Shown piece by piece: positions 1 through 11,778 of a DNA stretch of 64,000 nt. Each line of letters opens with the position of its first letter. Positions within the stretch are counted from its first letter, which is position 1. The stretch is from contig NZ_OZ026469.1 in NCBI RefSeq assembly GCF_964019755.1, positions 1-64,000 on the forward strand, read 5' to 3'. Below the pieces are notes generated by a model. It was not told where the DNA came from. It saw nothing but the letters and a program-made list of their open reading frames with translations, and did not search any database. The DNA comes from Spiroplasma endosymbiont of Polydrusus cervinus (lineage in GTDB: Bacteria > Bacillota_I > Bacilli_A > Mycoplasmatales > Mycoplasmataceae). A program made the position numbers and the translations under genes.

Positions 1-1352
1 TGAATACAAAAGAATTATGGATTGAAGTTAAAGAAATATTATCCCGCGATGAATCAGTTTCCCCTGAAATTTATAACTACTATATTAGTGACACAAACCT
101 ATATACGGTATCTGATAATAATTGTTTAATTACAACAAAATCAGAAATTGCTATTGGTCTTTTTGAAGCAGGGTTAAATGAAAAAATTAAAAACATTTTA
201 AAAAAATTAACGGGTATTGAATACAACATTTCTTTTGAATTAGAAAAAAATATTAATAAAGAAGCGTCTGTAATTAGTAAAATTGATACATTAACGGAAA
301 ATAACAACACTACTTATTATGAAAATTATACTTTTGAAAATTTTGTTCGTGGTGATTCTAACCATGAAGCAATGCAAGCAGCTTTAGCAGTTGCTTTAGA
401 TGTTGGGAAAAAGTGAAATCCATTATTTATTTATGGTGACTCAGGGCTTGGAAAAACACATTTATTACACGCAATTGAAAATAAAGTAAACAAAATTTAT
501 AAAACAAATAACAGTGTGAAATATTTAAAAGCTGATGAATTTGGAAAAATTGCAATGGATATTTTAAACCAAGGCCATGAAATTATTGAAGCTTTTAAAA
601 CATCTTATGATATTTATAATTGTTTATTAATTGATGATATTCAATTACTAGCAAAACGAAATAAAACAAATGAATTATTTTTTCATATTTTTAACTCATA
701 TATTGAAAAAAATAAACAAATTGTTATTACTTCTGATAAATATCCTGATGATCTTGGTGGTTTTGAAGCAAGAATTATTTCACGGTTCTCATATGGACTA
801 AGTATTGGGTTAGATTCACCAGATTTCGAAACAGCCCTCAAAATATTAGAACAAAAGCTAAAACATCAAAATAACTTATCGCTATTTTCAGAAGAATCAT
901 TAGAATTTATTGCTTTAAATTTTAATAGTGATGTTCGAAAACTAGAAGGGGCAATTAAACGATTATTATTTTTAGCCGTTATGAATAAAAAGCCCAACGA
1001 AATTATTACTTTAACTGATGTTGAAAAAGCATTTAAAAATGCACCTCTACAAAATAATGAAAAAATTACCCCTAAAAAAATTAAGCAAATTGTTGCCGAT
1101 AATTATAATATTACTGTTAAAGCAATGATGAGTAAATCAAGGGTGAGTAATGTAATGCAAGCTCGACAACTCGCAATGTATTTTTGCCGAACATTATTAG
1201 ATGAACCGTTTACAAGAATTGGGACCGAATTTGGGGGAAAAGATCATACTACTGTTATAAATAGTGTCAAAAAAGTTGAAGCTCATATTGGTACAAATAA
1301 AGAATTTAAACATTTAGTAAATACAATCCGCAGAAAAATTGAAGGAAAATAA
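1..1352 (+). CDS. dnaA: Chromosomal replication initiator DnaA (5' end lacks one base)
   Basis: DnaA is the AAA+ protein that binds DnaA boxes and opens the origin. The reading frame begins at base 3; bases 1-2 (tg) are the last two bases of the start codon, so the first base lies outside the window. The protein would be 450 aa. The Walker A GDSGLGKTH is at about residues 146-154, the Walker B LIDDIQ around 211-216, and the C-terminal DnaA signature FGGKDHTTV at about 408-416. One TGA (Trp) follows VGKK just before Walker A and breaks the frame under the standard code, which accounts for an apparent start at 516. The window was evidently cut at dnaA, the conventional origin of numbering. Confidence 0.97.
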
Positions 1353-1525
1353 CACATTGTTTTAAACTGTTGTTTTTTAATAAAAGAAGAATATTATTTA
1401 AAACTTTCATAAGTTTTCCACATTTTCTACATTATAATACTAATAAGTAAAAAATACTATTTTAAATTGTAAATTGTAAATAATTATTTATATATTACAG
1501 ATAATATTAAGTAAGGAGTAACAAA
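1353..1525. promoter_or_regulatory. dnaA-dnaN spacer: candidate DnaA boxes and dnaN promoter
   Basis: The 173-bp spacer holds TTTTCCACA (1414-1422, one mismatch to the DnaA box TTATCCACA) followed at once by TTTTCTACA (1423-1431, two mismatches). A -10 TATAAT lies at 1433-1438, so the boxes would overlap a dnaN promoter and could couple initiation to dnaN expression. In Spiroplasma the origin is placed at dnaA, with boxes on both sides of the gene; the upstream side is outside this window. AAGGAG at 1513-1518 is the dnaN ribosome binding site. No clear -35 was seen. Confidence 0.55.
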
Positions 1526-2644
1526 ATGATTGTAAACATTAAAAAAGATAAGATATTAGATGAACTATTGAAAGTAAGCCACATAATCTCTCAAAAAACA
1601 TTAATTCCTTCATTATTAGGAATTTTAATTGAAGTTAAAAAAGACAAGATTACTTTTACTACTTCTGATGGTGATACTTCAATTAAATCCGAAATTATTG
1701 GTAATGATTTAAATATTACTCGAATTGGTAGTGTCTTAATTAAAAATAAATTTATTGTTGAAGTTATTCGTAAAATTGAAGATGAATTTATTACATTGGA
1801 AGTTGTTGAAGGCAATTTAATTAAAATTAAAGCCAATAACTTTGATTCAATTTTAAATACATTAAATTCAGCCGATTATCCTCATTTGTCATTTGAGATA
1901 GAAGGAAAAGAAATTATTTTTACAAGTGCTATATTAAAAGAAATTATTTCACAAACAAGTTTTGCAATTGGGGAAAAAGAAAAAAGAATTGTTTTTAATG
2001 GATTAAATTTAAAAACAAATCAAAGTAATAAAGAATTAATAATTACGGCCACTGATTCATTTCGATTGTCATGTAAGAAAATTGAATATAATAATAATTA
2101 TGATTTTGATGTTATTATTCCGGGAAAATTTATTAATGAAATTGGCCGTTTAATTTCGGAAAATGATCAAGAAATTAAAATAAAAATTACAGATAAATCA
2201 GTTAGTGTAATTGTTAATAACACAATTGTTCAAACAAAAATTATTGAAGGAAAATATCCAGATACAAGTAAAGTTATTCCAAATGTATTTAATACTTCAT
2301 TAACAATTAATAATCGCGAATTAATTAAAATTATTGAGCGAGCTAGCGTTTTATCAAATGAAGCAATGAAGACAATTGTTACCTTAAAAATAAAGGAACA
2401 AAAAGTTTTAGTTACTTCATTTACCCAAGAAATTGGTAATACAGAAGAAGAAATTAAGGAGTTTAAAGTTGAAGGGGCAGATCAAACTATTGCTTTTAAT
2501 TCAAAGTATATTCTTGATGCTTTGAAAGCTTTTAAAACAAAAGAAATTACCATTAAAATGATTGATGAAACAAAACCATTAATTATTACTGCGAATGATG
2601 ATCCTGCCTTACAACAATTAGTTTTACCAATCCGATCATATTAA
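1526..2644 (+). CDS. dnaN: DNA polymerase III beta subunit (sliding clamp)
   Basis: 372 aa, the usual length for a bacterial clamp. The product dimerises around DNA and tethers the replicative polymerase and mismatch or repair proteins. The start is supported by AAGGAG eight bases upstream. The sequence has the three-fold repeated clamp architecture (for example TATDSFRLS at about residues 174-182, a family hallmark) and ends with the LPIRSY type C-terminus (family consensus LPMR). It sits directly after dnaA, as in nearly all Firmicutes-derived genomes. No frame damage. A poor T-rich hairpin follows the stop near 2645-2670. Confidence 0.97.
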   Translation: MIVNIKKDKILDELLKVSHIISQKTLIPSLLGILIEVKKDKITFTTSDGDTSIKSEIIGNDLNITRIGSVLIKNKFIVEVIRKIEDEFITLEVVEGNLIKIKANNFDSILNTLNSADYPHLSFEIEGKEIIFTSAILKEIISQTSFAIGEKEKRIVFNGLNLKTNQSNKELIITATDSFRLSCKKIEYNNNYDFDVIIPGKFINEIGRLISENDQEIKIKITDKSVSVIVNNTIVQTKIIEGKYPDTSKVIPNVFNTSLTINNRELIKIIERASVLSNEAMKTIVTLKIKEQKVLVTSFTQEIGNTEEEIKEFKVEGADQTIAFNSKYILDALKAFKTKEITIKMIDETKPLIITANDDPALQQLVLPIRSY

Positions 2645-2758
2645 AAAATCATTATTCATTTTTTTTTTGATTATTTATTGTATTTTATAAATTTTTTATA
2701 GGGTTAAATTAGGTAATAATGGTAAAATAAAAAGAGACAGAAATGGAGAGAATTATTT

Positions 2759-4681
<1,923 letters not shown>

Positions 4682-4697
4682 AAGGAGGTGTTGGTCA

Positions 4698-7160
4698 ATG
4701 AAACCAGAAAATGATGGCTATGATTATGATGGTAAAATTCATGATATTGATATTGCCGATGAAATAAAAAATGGATTTTTAGATTATGCAATGTCAGTTA
4801 TTGTTTCACGAGCAATTCCTAATGTTCGTGATGGTTTAAAACCGGTTCATCGGCGTATTATTTATGCAATGTGAGGTTTAAATATGACTTACGATAAACA
4901 ACATAAAAAATCAGCGCGAATTGTTGGGGAAGTAATTGGGAAATATCATCCCCATGGTGATGCAGCCGTTTATGAAGCGATGGTCCGAATGGCCCAATAT
5001 TTTTCTTATCGTTATCCGTTAATTGATGGACATGGAAATTTTGGCTCAATGGATGGTGATGCTCCAGCGGCAATGCGGTATACAGAAGCAAAAATGAGTA
5101 AAATTGCTGGTGAATTAATTAAAGACATTGAAAAAGAAACAACAATTTTTAATGATAATTATGATGGTAGTGAAAGTGAACCAAGTTTTTTACCAGGGTA
5201 TTTTCCTAATTTACTAGTTAATGGAGCTAGTGGAATTGCGGTTGGAATGGCAACTAATATTCCACCTCATAATTTAAATGAAATAATTGATGGGGTTATT
5301 GCGGTAACAAAAAACCCGGAAATAACAACCATTGAATTAATGAAAATTATTAAAGGTCCTGATTTTCCAACTGGGGCATTAATTACCGCTGGTAATGGTT
5401 TAATCAAGGCTTATGAGATGGGGAATGGAACAATTACAATTCGTTCAAAAATTGATATTGAAGAAATCAATAATAAAAGACGAATCATTGTTTCTGAAAT
5501 TCCTTATCAAATTAATAAAGCAAAATTATTGGAACGAATTGCTGAATTAATTCGCGATAAAATTATTAATGGAATTAGTGATCTACGGGACGAATCAAAC
5601 ATGGAAGGGGTGCGCATTGTTTTAGAATTAAAACGTGATGCACAAGAAAATGTTATTTTAAATAAGTTATATAAATTAACGCCCTTACAAACTAACTTTT
5701 CATTAAATATTTTAGCATTGTATAAAAACCAACCAAAAGTAATGGGATTAAAACAAATTTTAAAATATTTTATTGAGCATCAAATTGATATTATTATTAA
5801 GCGTAGTCAATTTGAACTAAAGAAAAATCGTAGTCGTTTAATAATCTTAGAAGGGTTAAAAATTGCCCTTGATCATATTGATGAAGTAATTGCAATTATT
5901 AAAAAATCGCAAACAACACAAATTGCTAGTGAGGCTTTAATTAATAAATTTAATTTAGTAACCGAGCAAGCTCGTACAATCTTAGAAATGCGTTTACAAC
6001 GCTTAACAGGATTAGAAATTGAAAAAATTAATCATGAAATTAGTGATATTAAGATTGCAATTAAGGAGTTAGAAGAAATTATTAACAATAGTGAAAAGCA
6101 AGTTGTCATTATGATTACGGAGTTAAAAGAAATTAAAAAAAAATATGGTGATAAACGGCGAAGCCAAATTATTAATGAAGAATTAACGAAAATTGATCCA
6201 GAAGAATTAATTCGACGAGAAGATATTTTAATTATGTTAACACAAGATGGTTATGTTAAGCGAGTTGCTGATGATACGTTTAAATTACAAAATCGTGGTG
6301 GCAAAGGGATTATTGGTTTAGCTAATATGGAAGATAGTTTGAAAAAAATTATTAGTGCTAATAGTATTGATTCGCTATTAATTTTTTCCAATTTTGGAAA
6401 AGTTTATAAATTACGAGCGTATCAAATTCAAACATATTCGCGGCATGCCCGGGGGTTACCAATTATTAATTTAATTGCGATTGATAAAACAGAAAGTATT
6501 CAAACAATTATTGCAATTGATGAAACAATTTCAACCGAAGATAATTTATTCTTTGTAACGAAAAAAGGTTTGATTAAAAAAATAAAACTAAGTGAATTTA
6601 ATCAAATTAGACAAACAGGAAAAGTTGCAATTGAATTAAAAAATAAAGATGAGTTAGTAAGTGTCATTATTACAAAAGGACAAGATGATGTAATTATTGG
6701 AAATAATATTGGAAAAGTAATTCATTTTAATGAAGAAGAAATTAGGCCAATGAGTCGCCAATCAATTGGGGTCAAAGGAATTGTTAATGATGATGTTGGT
6801 GAAACAATTGGGGTAAGTTCAGGACGGTCTGCCAAATATGTTTTATCAATAACTGCAAATGGTTATGCAAAGAAAACATTAATTAAAGATTATCGTTTAA
6901 CAGGACGAAATACTAAGGGTGTTAAGTCAATGAACTTAACAGATAAAACAGGATATTTAAAATTTGTTCAGGCTGTTAGTGGGGAAGAAGACATTTTAGT
7001 TGGAGCAAAAAAAGGAAATATTATTCGCGTTTCGTTGGAACAAATTCCCTTATTTGGTCGAACAACATCGGGTGTTAAGATTATGCGATTAGAACAAGAT
7101 GATAAATTAGAAGTTATTGAAATTTTAAAAAAGAAAATTAACATTGAAGGAGAAAGATAG
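4698..7160 (+). CDS. gyrA: DNA gyrase subunit A
   Basis: 820 aa. The start ATG 4698 has AAAGGAGGTG (4681-4690) eight bases upstream and overlapping the gyrB stop; an ATG at 4674 is inside gyrB and lacks this signal. A TGA Trp at 4872-4874 lies in RRIIYAMWGL. The catalytic tyrosine is Y128 in AAMRYTEA, and QNRGGKG (531-537) is the GyrA box of the C-terminal propeller. The quinolone-determining region reads HGDAAVYEA: Ala89 at the E. coli Ser83 position and Glu93 at Asp87. The nearby serS start is four bases after the stop, suggesting one operon gyrB-gyrA-serS. Confidence 0.97.
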
Positions 7161-7163
7161 AAA

Positions 7164-8435
<1,272 letters not shown>

Positions 8436-8455
8436 AATGTTTCACGTGAAACATT
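8436..8455. promoter_or_regulatory. parS centromere-like site
   Basis: The 16-bp core TGTTTCACGTGAAACA (8438-8453) is a perfect palindrome identical to the Bacillus-type parS consensus, extended here to 20 bp by flanking AA/TT. It lies immediately after the serS stop and about 8.4 kb from dnaA, where origin-proximal parS sites occur. It is the binding site for ParB/Spo0J in other bacteria. There is no T-run after it, so it is not a typical terminator. No parA or parB gene is in the window. Confidence 0.85.
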
Positions 8456-8494
8456 CCGTATTTTAATAAAAAGAGTAGGAAAAATAAAATTATA

Positions 8495-8503
8495 TGCTAT
8501 AAT
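8495..8503 (+). promoter_or_regulatory. Extended -10 promoter of the SRP RNA gene
   Basis: TGCTATAAT is an extended -10 box (TGnTATAAT, with TATAAT at 8498-8503). It ends six bases before the start of the folded SRP RNA, the right distance for transcription to begin near 8509. No convincing -35 hexamer was found. Confidence 0.7.
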
Positions 8504-8508
8504 ATTTA

Positions 8509-8594
8509 TGTCATTACAATAGTTACATTTGAAACTGGTCAGGACCGGAAGGTAGCAGCCATAAAATTAAGGCCTATGTGTAATGACATTTTTT
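8509..8594 (+). ncRNA. ffs: Signal recognition particle RNA (4.5S-like, short bacterial type)
   Basis: The conserved SRP tip GGTCAGGACCGGAAGGTAGC is present at about 8537-8556, with the two asymmetric internal loops that bind Ffh M domain and FtsY. The ends pair: TGTCATTACA (8509-8518) with TGTAATGACA (8579-8588). A T-run at 8589-8594 ends transcription. The size of about 80 nt fits the short SRP RNAs of Mollicutes and Gram-negatives, without an Alu domain. An ATG at 8576 lies inside this RNA and is not a translation start. Confidence 0.95.
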
Positions 8595-8611
8595 ATGATA
8601 AGGGTGAATTT

Positions 8612-9055
8612 ATGAAAGATACTACATTAATTTTTAATAAATTATATAAGTTATCACAACGAGCATACAAGAAAAAAAATGTTCCAATTTCTGCATTAGT
8701 TGTTGATCAAAAGGAAAAAATTATTGCCATTGGATATAATAAAACAACAAAAAAATCTGTAACGACACATGCTGAAATTTATGCTTTAAATCAAGCATGT
8801 CGCAAAAAACGAACAAATAAAATTAGCGATTGTTCAATATGAGTTACCGTTGAACCGTGTATGATGTGTTTAGGAGCAATAATTAATTCAGGAATTAAAG
8901 TTATTAACTATTATTTGTCAAATGAAAAATATGGTTTTTTAAAGTCTAACCATACTTTTGATGTGTCAAAATTAAAAGTTCATCATGTCAGAAAACATGA
9001 TGAGAATGTTGTTTTAAAAGATTTAATGAAAAATTTTTTTAAACAATTAAGATAG
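8612..9055 (+). CDS. tadA: tRNA-specific adenosine deaminase
   Basis: 147 aa. It converts A34 to inosine in the tRNA-Arg(ACG) anticodon. Zinc-binding deaminase motifs are H53-A-E55 and P82-C83-M-M-C86. One TGA Trp lies at 8840-8842, between these motifs, so the frame looks split under the standard code. Start ATG 8612 is chosen because the upstream in-frame ATG at 8576 is inside the SRP RNA; a weak AAGGGTG precedes 8612. The ffs-tadA-dnaX order is common in Firmicutes and supports the call over a general cytidine/guanine deaminase. Confidence 0.9.
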
Positions 9056-9123
9056 AATATTTGAAATTAAAAGAGTAAAATAAAATTACTATAGTTTCAA
9101 TAATATTGAACGGGGGCATAAAA

Positions 9124-11196
9124 ATGGATTATATTTCTTTATATCGTAAATATCGACCAAATAATTTTGATAAAATTGTTGAACAAGTTGAAATTAAAAA
9201 AGCTTTGAAAAATTCGATTATTAATAATACATTTTCGCATGCTTATTTATTTTCAGGACCACGGGGAACAGGAAAAACTTCAATTGCAAAAATATTTGCA
9301 AAAGCAATAAATTGTATTAATTTAGATAATGGGAATCCATGTAATACATGTCATAGTTGTAATGAAATAAATCGTGGAAGTGCCGTTGATGTATTTGAAA
9401 TTGATGCAGCATCAAACAATGGGATTGATGAAATTAGAGAAATTAGAAATAATGTGCAGCTACTTCCTACTATGGCAAAATATAAAGTTTATATTATTGA
9501 TGAAATTCATATGTTAACTAATTCAGCTTTTAATGCTTTATTAAAAACATTAGAGGAACCACCACAACATGTTGTCTTTATTTTAGCAACGACAAAAAGT
9601 CATAAGATTCCAGCAACAATTATTTCTCGTTGCCAACAGTATAACTTCCGTAAAATATCAAAAATTGAATTAGAAAATAATATTATTAATATTTTACAAA
9701 AAGAAGAAATTAAATATGATTTAATTGCGATTAAAGAAATTGCCCTATTAGCGGATGGAAGTGCCCGGGATTCATTAAGTATTTTAGAACAAGTGATTAT
9801 GTTTTCTGATCAGAATATTACGTTGGAAAGTGTTAACATTATTTTTGCAACAGTTTCAAAAACAATTAAGTTAAAATTGATAAAAGATATTTTAGAATAT
9901 AAAACAATTGAAGTTTTATTAACGAGTAAAAAAATTTATGAGGCCGGTTCTGATTTTGAAATTTTAACATTAAATTTATTAGATATGTTAAAAGAGATTT
10001 TTGAGTATAAACAAACCGGGAATATTATTTTTTTAAATTTATTAACTGAAGATCAAGCAAACGTTTTTGCAAAGCAGTTAAGTTCAAAAGAATTAATTAT
10101 GTTACTTGACTTGTTTACAGAAGCATCAAGTAAAATGCGAAATAGTAAAACTCAAGAAATGTATTTTGAATTAGTTCTTTTAAAAGCTTTAGCGGTTTTT
10201 GAGAATAGCTCGAAAAACTTAACGGCTTTAAAATTAAGTGAGATAATGCTTTCTGACAATAAAAATCAAAACGGTATTGATGATATTATAATAGAACAAA
10301 TTTCCGAAAATAAAGAAATAACAGAAAATAATTCTGATAAAAAGGAAGTAGAACTTCAGGAAGAAATTCCTTTTGTGGATAAAACCTTAGACGAGAATAA
10401 GATATTAGTTCACCAAGAAGAAAAAAAAATACCGAATAATCAACCATTATTTCATAATTTTTCATTTTTTGATGATGGCGAACCAGTTATTAGCTCTAGC
10501 AATGAAACAAAAATATTTGAAGATAAAGCAATAAAAGATGAGAGTGATTCACAATTGCATTTTAATAAAATAATTGCCCAAGAGACATTGATATCAAGCG
10601 AAGCAGAGAAAATTTCACATGGCAAAGAATTAGCAGGAATAACTGATTTGCATAAGTATCGCGATGATATAAAAAATAAGATTAACATTTATGAAATTTC
10701 AAATATTAATTATTCTAATAGTCAAATTTTTAATATTTTAATTAAAGCTAATAAAGAAGAGCGTGAAAAATTTGAAAATAAATTTATGGAGTTAATTAAT
10801 GAAAAAGGAAAAGTAGTTCAATTAGATAAACTAATTAGTTTTTATGATGTTAAATATGCTGCAGCGTCAGAGCAAGGATTAATTATTGTAACTAATACAA
10901 AACCAGAAGCGAATTGAATTAGTATTGAAATGTGTGATTGAGAATTTCGTAACAAGATTTTTCAATTTTTTGATTTTTATTTTGTTATTATTGCTTTAAG
11001 TGAAAGTGAATGAAATAATGTTCGTAATGATTATGTTAAAATTAGACAAGCAAATAAATTACCACAACCAGCATTAATTAATGTGGAAGAATTTTACCGC
11101 AATTTATTAGTGACACAAATTGATAATTATGAAGAACATAAAGAATTACTTGAAACAGGAAAACAAATTTTTGATAATATTAAAATAGTTGAATAA
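9124..11196 (+). CDS. dnaX: DNA polymerase III gamma/tau subunit
   Basis: 690 aa clamp-loader ATPase. Start ATG 9124 follows a G5 run; a TTG at 9106 is in frame but has no ribosome binding site. Walker A GPRGTGKTS begins at residue 45, the four-cysteine zinc module (CINL...CNTCHSC) at about 64-82, and the sensor/DEIH Walker B at about 128. After the third AAA+ domain (to about 370) comes an acidic, low-complexity linker and a C-terminal domain with several TGA Trp codons from 10915 onward. An A9 tract in the linker could give a shorter gamma form. The gene normally precedes ybaB/recR; here only a recR stub follows. Confidence 0.95.
10420..10439 (+). promoter_or_regulatory. Candidate dnaX slippage site (A9 tract)
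   Basis: Nine A residues (10421-10429) are read in frame as GAA AAA AAA ATA. A -1 ribosomal slip on A-AAA-AAA, or one extra A in the transcript, gives three further codons and then TAA at 10437-10439. The truncated product would have about 438 aa and lack the C-terminal tau region. The known dnaX cases make gamma of similar size by ribosomal frameshift (E. coli) or transcript slippage at A9 (Thermus). Confidence 0.45.
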
Positions 11197-11213
11197 TTTA
11201 TGGGAGATTTAAA

Positions 11214-11300
11214 ATGAACTATGAAGAATTAATTATGGAATTAAAAACTATTTTAGGCGTTGGGAAAAAGACCGCAGAAAGAATTTTTAATAAATTGTAA
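11214..11300 (+). pseudogene. recR: recR 5' fragment, truncated by an element end
   Basis: A GGGAG ribosome binding site (11202-11206) and ATG 11214 open a frame of 28 codons. It matches the start of RecR: a helix-hairpin-helix with LKTILGVGKKTAERIF, where the family has LxxLPGVGxKTAxR. The frame then runs into the L-type terminal repeat, whose TTG TAA supplies the stop. Nothing resembling the zinc finger or TOPRIM part of RecR follows. Its place right after dnaX is the normal recR locus. The RecFOR branch would therefore lack RecR unless another copy exists elsewhere. Confidence 0.75.
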
Positions 11301-11383
11301 ATGCCAAATCATAAAAAGTTAACTAAATTAATAGTTAACTTTTTATAAGTTAATTTTTAAGTTAATTATAGGAGGTTGAAATT

Positions 11384-11494
11384 ATGCAAATAAAGCAATA
11401 TTTAATTTTGCGGTCGTTAGTGAAAAAGTATGGTAAAGATATTGTAATTAATACTGTCAATAAGATTGCAAATGATATTGAAATTAAAAAGTAA
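11384..11494 (+). CDS. 36-aa conserved element-borne protein, intact copy
   Basis: A strong AGGAGG (11370-11375) stands nine bases before ATG 11384. The product starts MQIKQYLILRSLVKKYGK and is amphipathic and basic, with no signal peptide or known motif. Four copies occur in the window (11384, 15432, 30404, 61976). Three have full-length frames and mostly conservative changes; the one at 15432 has lost a base. The conservation with a good ribosome binding site argues for a real small protein, but its function is unknown to me. Confidence 0.6.
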   Translation: MQIKQYLILRSLVKKYGKDIVINTVNKIANDIEIKK

Positions 11495-11582
11495 AGAATA
11501 AATTATCCCGCGTAATTTATAATCTTCAATTAACTTTCAATTATTTCCAACTGGTGGTTGTTGTGGTTTGGGTTCTGGTTTA

Positions 11583-11687
11583 TTACTCGCCGTTTTCACT
11601 ATTATTTGGTTTTTCGCAACTAATTAATGATGTTGTACTTGTTGCTGTTAATCTGATAGCTCCTAAAATACTTAGCAACTTTTTCAT
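11583..11687 (-). pseudogene. Lipoprotein signal-peptide remnant
   Basis: 34 aa read from ATG 11687 with a GGAG ribosome binding site. It begins MKKLLSILGAIRLTATST and has a lipobox LISC at residues 21-24, then EKPNNSENGE and a stop. The signal peptide is nearly the same as that of the 174-aa lipoprotein at 48149-48673, but the mature part is missing. Beyond the stop another frame reads KPEPKPQQPPVGSNWKL, suggesting that a longer lipoprotein was frame-damaged. Convergent with the 36-aa ORF. Confidence 0.55.
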
Positions 11688-11703
11688 ATTTTTATCTCCT
11701 TAT

Positions 11704-11743
11704 TTAAAATGTTATAATTTATGTACAATAATTATAACATTTG
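11704..11743. promoter_or_regulatory. Palindromic divergent promoter region
   Basis: AAAATGTTATAATT and AATTATAACATTT face each other around a 10-nt centre. Each arm contains a TATAAT-like -10 reading outward, so the region could drive the minus-strand lipoprotein remnant and the plus-strand gene at 11779. The same palindrome heads the IS30 transposase copies at 15705, 55418 and 61750. Confidence 0.5.
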
Positions 11744-11778
11744 TATATTGTAAAAATGATTGGAAGCGTGGTGTTTTA

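Larger units (their letters stand above)
11291..11765. repeat. L-end element cassette without transposase
   Basis: The cassette starts with an L-type terminal repeat (TAAATTGTAAATGCC..., 11291-11322) and a hairpin with GTTAAC arms and a T-run. It then has a 36-aa ORF on the plus strand, a convergent lipoprotein signal-peptide remnant on the minus strand, and a palindromic promoter region. It ends near TTGTATATTGTAAAAATGA, which resembles a decayed R end. The same order recurs at 15338 and, reversed, at 30274 and 61800-62100. This copy has no IS30 gene and may be the pre-insertion state. Confidence 0.6.

Noticed and set aside
8438-8453. serS terminator hairpin
   Set aside because: The palindrome lacks a T-run and matches parS exactly, so a centromere site is the better reading.
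8576-8611. Upstream ATG as tadA start
   Set aside because: The bases belong to the folded SRP RNA, and ATG 8612 gives the normal TadA length.
11554-11778. N-terminal extension of the ABC-like gene from an upstream GTG
   Set aside because: It crosses the palindromic promoter and is the antisense of the lipoprotein remnant; ATG 11779 has a better context.
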